Shown: positions 38,841 through 42,913 of the stretch, piece after piece
How the letters are laid out: each line of letters begins with the position of its first letter
Numbering within the stretch: the stretch's first letter is position 1
From: an uncultured Anaerobiospirillum sp.
GTDB taxonomy: Bacteria > Pseudomonadota > Gammaproteobacteria > Enterobacterales > Succinivibrionaceae
Reading direction: 5' to 3'
DNA: 42,913 nucleotides
NCBI GenBank assembly: GCA_944392765.1
Contig: CALXXU010000013.1
Span: 1 to 42,913, forward strand
Program-made: the position numbers and the translations under genes
The notes under the pieces: generated by a model
What the model was told of the DNA's origin: nothing
The model's database searches: none
The model's input: the letters and a program-made list of their open reading frames with translations, nothing else

Positions 38841-39151
38841 CGAAGCAATAATCCTCTGTGATGAAACCACGACCGCTTAGCAATCGATCCCCTCGACCCG
38901 CAGCGTTTCGATCAGTTAAGCCACACATAGCTCAGGCCCGAAACGGCTGTTCTGCGGCCTTAAGCCTAGGCCCGCATTATAGGCGCCCGCCCCGAGCGCG
39001 ACGTTACTGCCCAACAAGCGTGCGCTCACTGATAGCCTGATCCAAAATAAGGCAAAAACAAAAAAAAGCCAGCTGAGCTTCAACTCAACTAGGCTTTGCT
39101 GCCGCAGTCCTGTGGTGTAATCGACTGCGTTTCACTGGAGGTGTAAAACTT
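38841..39151. other. Intergenic interval with a minus-strand terminator
   Basis: No gene. A hairpin at about 39058-39100, read on the minus strand as AAAGCC ... GGCTTTTTTTTG, is an intrinsic terminator for the acetyltransferase gene on that strand. No modF promoter could be assigned. Confidence 0.6.
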
Positions 39152-39766
39152 TTACTTCTGGCAGCACTTAGGTGGAACCAAGTACTTGTTCTTGTCCTCA
39201 GCGGTAATCTTGCGCAGGACGCGGCATGGGTTGCCGACAGCTACGACACCATCTGGGATGTCCTTATTGACTAAGGAACCTGCACCAATCACAACATTGG
39301 AGCCGATAGTAACGCCTGGCAAAATGCAGACATTGGAGCCAACCCAAACGCTGTCACCGATAGTAACTGGGTAGGCGTACTCGATACCGCTATTGCGCAT
39401 CTCAGCGTCGATTGGGTGACCAGCGGTAGTGATGTTGACGTTGGAGGCAAAGAAGACGTTATTGCCGATACGAACCTTAGCTGGGTCTAAGATGCACAGA
39501 TTGTGATTGGCAAAGAAGTTGTCACCGACCTCGATGTTGTAACCGTAGTCACAGAAGAAAGGTGCCAAAATCGCGGTATTCTTACCGTGCTTGCCTAAGA
39601 GCTCGTCTAAGATTTGGCCCTGGCGCTCACCCTGCGAAGGCTTAGTTTGGTAGTTGTACTCAAAGCACAAATCCTTAGCCTTAGTACGCTCAGCGGCCAA
39701 CTCTGGCTCATCGGCAGTGCCATCATATAGGTAACCAGAATCACGTAACTCACGAACCTTGCTCAT
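39152..39766 (-). CDS. Maltose/galactoside O-acetyltransferase
   Basis: 204 residues, normal for LacA/Maa. The N-terminal mac domain (LRDSGYLYDGTADEPELAAERTKAKDLCFEYN) is followed by hexapeptide repeats (ILAPFFCDYGYNIEVGDNFFANHNLCILD ... VTIGDSVWVGSNVCILPGVTIGSNVVIGAGSLV), and NVNITTAGHPIDAEMR contains the catalytic histidine in the HP(I)D motif. Trimeric left-handed beta helix; transfers acetyl from acetyl-CoA to sugar hydroxyls. AGGGATGGG precedes the start. Substrate cannot be told from sequence. Confidence 0.92.
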   Translation of the reverse strand: MSKVRELRDSGYLYDGTADEPELAAERTKAKDLCFEYNYQTKPSQGERQGQILDELLGKHGKNTAILAPFFCDYGYNIEVGDNFFANHNLCILDPAKVRIGNNVFFASNVNITTAGHPIDAEMRNSGIEYAYPVTIGDSVWVGSNVCILPGVTIGSNVVIGAGSLVNKDIPDGVVAVGNPCRVLRKITAEDKNKYLVPPKCCQK

Positions 39767-39972
39767 AACCCATCCCTGCTAAAAGGGCTGTGGGCCCGAA
39801 CCCACAGCGCTGAACTTTTTGAACTCTTGTCGCACAACAGCTTCCTCGCTCCTATCTGGACTTACGCCTGAGCCGGGTTTAGCCCCTTAGCTAGTCACGC
39901 GCCCTCATCTGAGCCTGCGCCCGAGCGGTTCTTGGCGTCACCGCTGGGTTCGGCGCTGTTGTTGGGCTCAGT

Positions 39973-40001
39973 TTAGCAAAAAGGTTAAATCTGTCTATAA
40001 A
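39973..40001 (+). promoter_or_regulatory. Possible promoter TTAGCA-17-TATAAA for ridA
   Basis: TTAGCA at 39973-39978, spacer 17, TATAAA at 39996-40001, about 220 bases before ridA. The rest of the 460-base gap (39767-40226) shows no gene; a CRP-like half site TGTGA lies at about 40080. Confidence 0.35.
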
Positions 40002-40226
40002 TCAGCGGTTTTTAAGTCATTTTTCAGCATGGCTAGGTTAATCCAGTGTAGTTACACCTAAAACACCCCTAGCGATTTTTGTGATCGCATCGACAAAAAA
40101 ATCCCTTGGTACGACCATGGAGCACAGCTGCCCCGTTACAGCACGCGCATCACTTTTCTTTGACAAGGCCCCTCAAGCTGAGTAGCTTAGAGAGCAAGTA
40201 ATCTTTCACAACGATATGAGGTTGTC

Positions 40227-40607
40227 ATGTCAAAAGAAGTTATCAGCTCGGTCAATGCCCCTAAGGCCATCGGTCCTTACAGCTCCGCTATCAAGAGCGG
40301 CAATATGCTCTTTGTCTCGGGTCAAATCCCAGTTAACCCAGCCACCGGCGAGATCCCACAGGACATTGCAGCCCAGGCCCACCAGAGCTTACGTAACTTA
40401 AAGGCCTTAGTTGAAGAGGCAGGCTTTAGCCTAAGCGACGTCGTTAAGACCACGGTGTTCTTAGCTGACATCAACGACTTTGCCGCGATCAATGAGGTCT
40501 ATGCCACCTACTTTGAGCAGCCTTTCCCAACCCGCTCCTGCGTTGCGGTCAAGGACTTACCAAAGGCCGTCGGCATTGAGATCGAGTGCATCTGCATTAA
40601 AGGCTAA
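40227..40607 (+). CDS. ridA: RidA, enamine/imine deaminase
   Basis: 126 residues, normal for RidA/Yjg[35 protein letters not shown] and [25 protein letters not shown] are the family signatures; the arginine in [14 protein letters not shown] binds substrate carboxylate, and the final EIECICI is the usual end. RidA removes reactive 2-aminoacrylate made by PLP enzymes, which fits the PLP-dependent C-S lyase gene starting 174 bases downstream. GAGG precedes ATG at about 7 bases. Confidence 0.95.
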   Translation: MSKEVISSVNAPKAIGPYSSAIKSGNMLFVSGQIPVNPATGEIPQDIAAQAHQSLRNLKALVEEAGFSLSDVVKTTVFLADINDFAAINEVYATYFEQPFPTRSCVAVKDLPKAVGIEIECICIKG

Positions 40608-40636
40608 AAGCTAAGCTCTAGCCTACTCATAAAGCC

Positions 40637-40667
40637 CAGCCCCAGTCATGGCGCTGGGCTTTTCCAT
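40637..40667 (+). terminator. Terminator after ridA
   Basis: AAGCCCAGC and GCTGGGCTT pair around a 12-base loop and are followed by T residues. Confidence 0.8.
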
Positions 40668-40781
40668 TACAATAGGCACAGGCTACCGCCTAACTTAATT
40701 GGCCCCATCACAACCCCAGATGTGGGCATTGGCCTCGTCTCCACCCCTGACGTGGAAGCTGTAATTTGTTAAGGAAGCATC

Positions 40782-41951
40782 ATGCTCGATTTTTCTAAAG
40801 TCATTGACCGTCGTGGTACTGATTCCTACAAGTGGGATGGCTCTGACCGCGCACTTGGCAACACTGAGTGCATCCAAATGGGATGCGCTGACATGGATTT
40901 TGAGGCTGCCCCAGAGCTGGTTGATGCGTTGCGCGCGGTAGTCGAGCACAAGGTCTACGGCTACGCCACCTTAAGCCCCGAGTTTGCACAAGGCGTGGTT
41001 TCATGGTACAGCACGCGCCACCACGTTGCGATTAAGCCTGAGTGGGTATTGCACTCGCCGCGCATCGTGGTCTCCGCGAGCGTCGTGGTGCGCACCTTAT
41101 CCCAAGCGGGCGATAAGGTCATCTTACACACCCCCTACTACCCACCCCTTGATAGCGCCACTCAGTCCCAAGAGCGCGTCGCGGTCGAGCCGCCATTAGT
41201 GCTGCGTGAAGATGGCCGCTTTGCCATTGACTTTGAGCAACTCGAGAGCATAGTTGATGAGTCCACCAAGCTCATGATTTTTGTCTCGCCGCACAACCCA
41301 ACCACCCGTGTATGGACTCGTGCCGAGTTAGAGCAGCTCGCCGCCTTCTGCGTCAAACACAAGCTCTATCTTTTCGTGGACGAAATCCACTGCGACTTCA
41401 CCGCCCCAGGCCACGAGTTCATCTCAATGCTCGATATCAAGGGCCCAATCCAAGAGCGCTTGATCGTGGTCAACAGCGCCGCTAAGAGCTTCAACATCAT
41501 GGGCTGCGCCATTTCGTACCTCATCATTCCTAACGATGAGCTGCGCCACACTATCGAACAAGCCTTCGTTAAGGCCGGTGAAGAGGACACCAATATCTTT
41601 GGTAACGCCCTGATGAAGGTCGCCTACCAAAAGTGCGGCTACTACGTGGATGAGGTGAACGCTGTCATCAACGCCAACGACGAGTTTCTGCGAGAGCAGC
41701 TGCCGACCGTATTCCCTAAGGCTAAGATCATCCCTCGCGAGGGCTCCTACCTCATGTGGCTTGATCTGCGCGATGAGTTCGCCAGTGAACAGGAGATGCA
41801 AGACTTCCTGATCAATAAGGCCCACATCTTCTGGCTTGAGGGCTCGCACTTTGGTTCGCACTTTGACGGCTACGCCCGTGTCAACATCGGCTGCCCACGT
41901 GCCACCTTAGAGGAAATGATGCGCCGCTTACGCGCCGCCAAGTCGGCCTAA
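40782..41951 (+). CDS. MalY/PatB-type PLP-dependent C-S lyase or aminotransferase
   Basis: 389 residues, normal for MalY/PatB (fold type I). MGCADMDFEAAPELVDAL and VYGYATLSPEFAQGVVSWYSTRH are the N-terminal signatures, HTPYYPPL and SPHNPTTRVWTRAEL are PLP-pocket motifs (the last is usually SPHNPxGR), VDEIHCDF holds the aspartate, and NSAAKSFNIMGCA the PLP lysine. It cleaves cystathionine-like substrates to thiol, pyruvate and ammonia. RidA upstream would dispose of the 2-aminoacrylate released. The G to T change in SPHNPTTR may alter specificity. AAGGAAGC before ATG. Confidence 0.92.
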   Translation: MLDFSKVIDRRGTDSYKWDGSDRALGNTECIQMGCADMDFEAAPELVDALRAVVEHKVYGYATLSPEFAQGVVSWYSTRHHVAIKPEWVLHSPRIVVSASVVVRTLSQAGDKVILHTPYYPPLDSATQSQERVAVEPPLVLREDGRFAIDFEQLESIVDESTKLMIFVSPHNPTTRVWTRAELEQLAAFCVKHKLYLFVDEIHCDFTAPGHEFISMLDIKGPIQERLIVVNSAAKSFNIMGCAISYLIIPNDELRHTIEQAFVKAGEEDTNIFGNALMKVAYQKCGYYVDEVNAVINANDEFLREQLPTVFPKAKIIPREGSYLMWLDLRDEFASEQEMQDFLINKAHIFWLEGSHFGSHFDGYARVNIGCPRATLEEMMRRLRAAKSA

Positions 41952-42012
41952 ACGTCTCAGCAAAGAAATCTGGCCCCCACTGTTGCGGCCTCATGTTCGT
42001 CGGAGGAGATTA

Positions 42013-42339
42013 ATGAAAGTTGGAATTATTCGCTGCCAGCAAACCGAGGACTTGTGCCCGGCCACGACTTGTCTTGCGTGCGCGGCACACGGTAAGGGCA
42101 GCTTTGCCCAGCTTGGTGAGTGCCAAGTTGTGGGTGTGGTGAGCTGTGGCGGCTGCCCTGGTAAGCGTGCCGTGGTGCGCGCGCAAAAGCTGGTGGAAAA
42201 AGGCGCCGAGGCAATTGCCCTTGCCTCATGCATCAGCAAGGGCGTGCCGCTTAACTTCCCTTGCCCCAACCACGAGCAGATGGCCCAAGCGATCAAGGCC
42301 AAGATCGGCGACATTGAGCTCCTCAACTACACGCATTAA
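42013..42339 (+). CDS. CGGC-domain protein
   Basis: 108 residues from ATG 42013 (GGAGGAG before it). CQQTEDLCPATTCLACAAHGKGSF and VVSCGGCPGKRAVVRAQKLVEKGAEAIALASC give the CGGC domain, with nine or so cysteines that probably bind a metal or an iron-sulphur group. The function of the family is poorly known; it may bind or sense metal or thiols. Position next to a C-S lyase suggests sulphur or metal chemistry. A hairpin terminator follows (42347-42378). Confidence 0.85.
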   Translation: MKVGIIRCQQTEDLCPATTCLACAAHGKGSFAQLGECQVVGVVSCGGCPGKRAVVRAQKLVEKGAEAIALASCISKGVPLNFPCPNHEQMAQAIKAKIGDIELLNYTH

Positions 42340-42346
42340 GGACTAA

Positions 42347-42380
42347 AAAGCCATTGCAGTGGACACCGCAATGGCTTTTA
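42347..42380. terminator. Bidirectional terminator between CGGC gene and PTS gene
   Basis: AAAAGCCATTGC and GCAATGGCTTTT pair around AGTGGACACC; converging genes can both use it. Confidence 0.8.
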
Positions 42381-42412
42381 GAGCTGAGCTCAACTAATTT
42401 AGTTTGAGCTAA

Positions 42413-42832
42413 TTAGGCCTGAACTGGAGTTGCGCTGTTAGCATCAGTGATGAAGTGCTTCTCAGCGTGCGCGATGATCTCAACCATGCGATATGGGTCA
42501 TTGCACTCACGGATGTGCTTGACGTTCTCAGGATCGTTGAGAATCAGGCCTAAGCGACCAATGACATTGAGGTGCGCATTGCCGTCGTTGACGCTTGCCA
42601 GCAAGAAGACTAAATCACAAGGCTTGCCATCAGGTGCGGCAAAGTCTAAGCCCTGGGCAAGCTTGGCAATAACCAAGGCACTTTCGCTGACACAATCGGC
42701 CTTAGCGTGCGGCAGCGCAATGCCATCGGCGATGCCAGTTGGGCCTTGGGCCTCACGATCCATGATGGCCTGAAGCAACGTAGCTTCAGCCTCTGGCTTG
42801 ATCTTGCCCGTCTCCACTAAGTTGTGAACCAT
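42413..42832 (-). CDS. PTS fructose-type IIA / PtsN-like protein, short N-terminus
   Basis: 139 residues from ATG 42832. AQGPTGIADGIALPHAKAD carries the phosphorylation-site histidine (His42), and LVFLLASVNDGNAHLNVIGRLGLIL is the second family motif. It accepts phosphate from the PTS or PtsP and either imports sugar or regulates. His42 is about 20 residues earlier than usual, so the first strand and helix are missing; in-frame upstream there is a TAG four codons before. The start codon has no good ribosome site. The N-terminus may be lost, altered by a frameshift near 42840, or start elsewhere beyond the window edge. Confidence 0.8.
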   Translation of the reverse strand: MVHNLVETGKIKPEAEATLLQAIMDREAQGPTGIADGIALPHAKADCVSESALVIAKLAQGLDFAAPDGKPCDLVFLLASVNDGNAHLNVIGRLGLILNDPENVKHIRECNDPYRMVEIIAHAEKHFITDANSATPVQA

Positions 42833-42848
42833 GAGCTTTAACTAAATG

Positions 42849-42889
42849 CCGCGAAATTCCCTATGCGTAAGCGTAGGGATGAAAGCGGC
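42849..42889. promoter_or_regulatory. Hairpin before the PTS gene
   Basis: GCCGC/GCGGC encloses TCCCTA/TAGGGA around TGCGTAAGCG. It may be a leader hairpin of the PTS gene or part of a lost N-terminal coding region. Confidence 0.35.
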
Positions 42890-42913
42890 AATACCGAGAT
42901 GATGCTTAGACAT

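Overview
The window is most of an integrative and conjugative element (about 1 to 32.6 kb; its left end lies outside the window) joined on the right to about 10 kb of ordinary chromosome. The host looks like a gammaproteobacterium: the chromosomal side carries a two-domain ABC ATPase closely resembling E. coli ModF, plus RidA, a MalY/PatB-type lyase and a PtsN-like protein. No rRNA or tRNA was found, so the genus cannot be named; a Succinivibrionaceae or related anaerobe is only a guess.

Region 1 (1-8.5 kb) handles maintenance and DNA processing. It holds a repetitive protein of unknown function, a Toprim primase-like gene that contains a second gene in another frame (a coiled-coil membrane protein), ParA/IncC-like and ParB/KorB-like partition proteins, an oriT with an IncP-like nic sequence, an unusual chain of six inverted repeats, an accessory nicking protein and a MOBP/VirD2-type relaxase. 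Region 2 (8.5-11 kb, minus strand) has a DnaB-like helicase and an AT-hook protein. Region 3 (11.2-28.4 kb, plus strand) is a complete P-type type IV secretion operon (VirB1 to VirB11, VirD4) followed by an SSB-like protein, TrbM and topoisomerase III. Between virB5 and virB6 it is interrupted by about 1 kb of AT-rich 179-bp repeats. Region 4 (28.5-32.6 kb, minus strand) is an AT-rich cargo pair (an ArdC-like metallopeptidase and an unknown protein), a P4-type integrase and a small HTH protein behind a possible attenuator.

Region 5 (33.0-42.9 kb) is chromosomal: a lipoprotein esterase, an orphan HipB-like regulator, an AraC-family regulator, ModF, a maltose-type acetyltransferase, RidA, a C-S lyase, a CGGC protein and a PTS IIA protein.

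The most notable signals are not genes. A 9-base core (CCAGCGGGG plus an A-rich tail) occurs 18 times on both strands, in all three coding frames and between genes, throughout the element backbone, and I found none in the cargo body, the integrase or the chromosome. A 24-bp palindrome occurs three times and is probably the site of the KorB-like protein. Relaxase, Toprim protein and ArdC-like protein end in nearly the same C-terminal tail, which suggests a shared export signal for proteins sent to the recipient. In the ArdC-like gene that tail is GC-rich, carries the dispersed motif and is attached to an AT-rich body, as if the tag had been grafted on.
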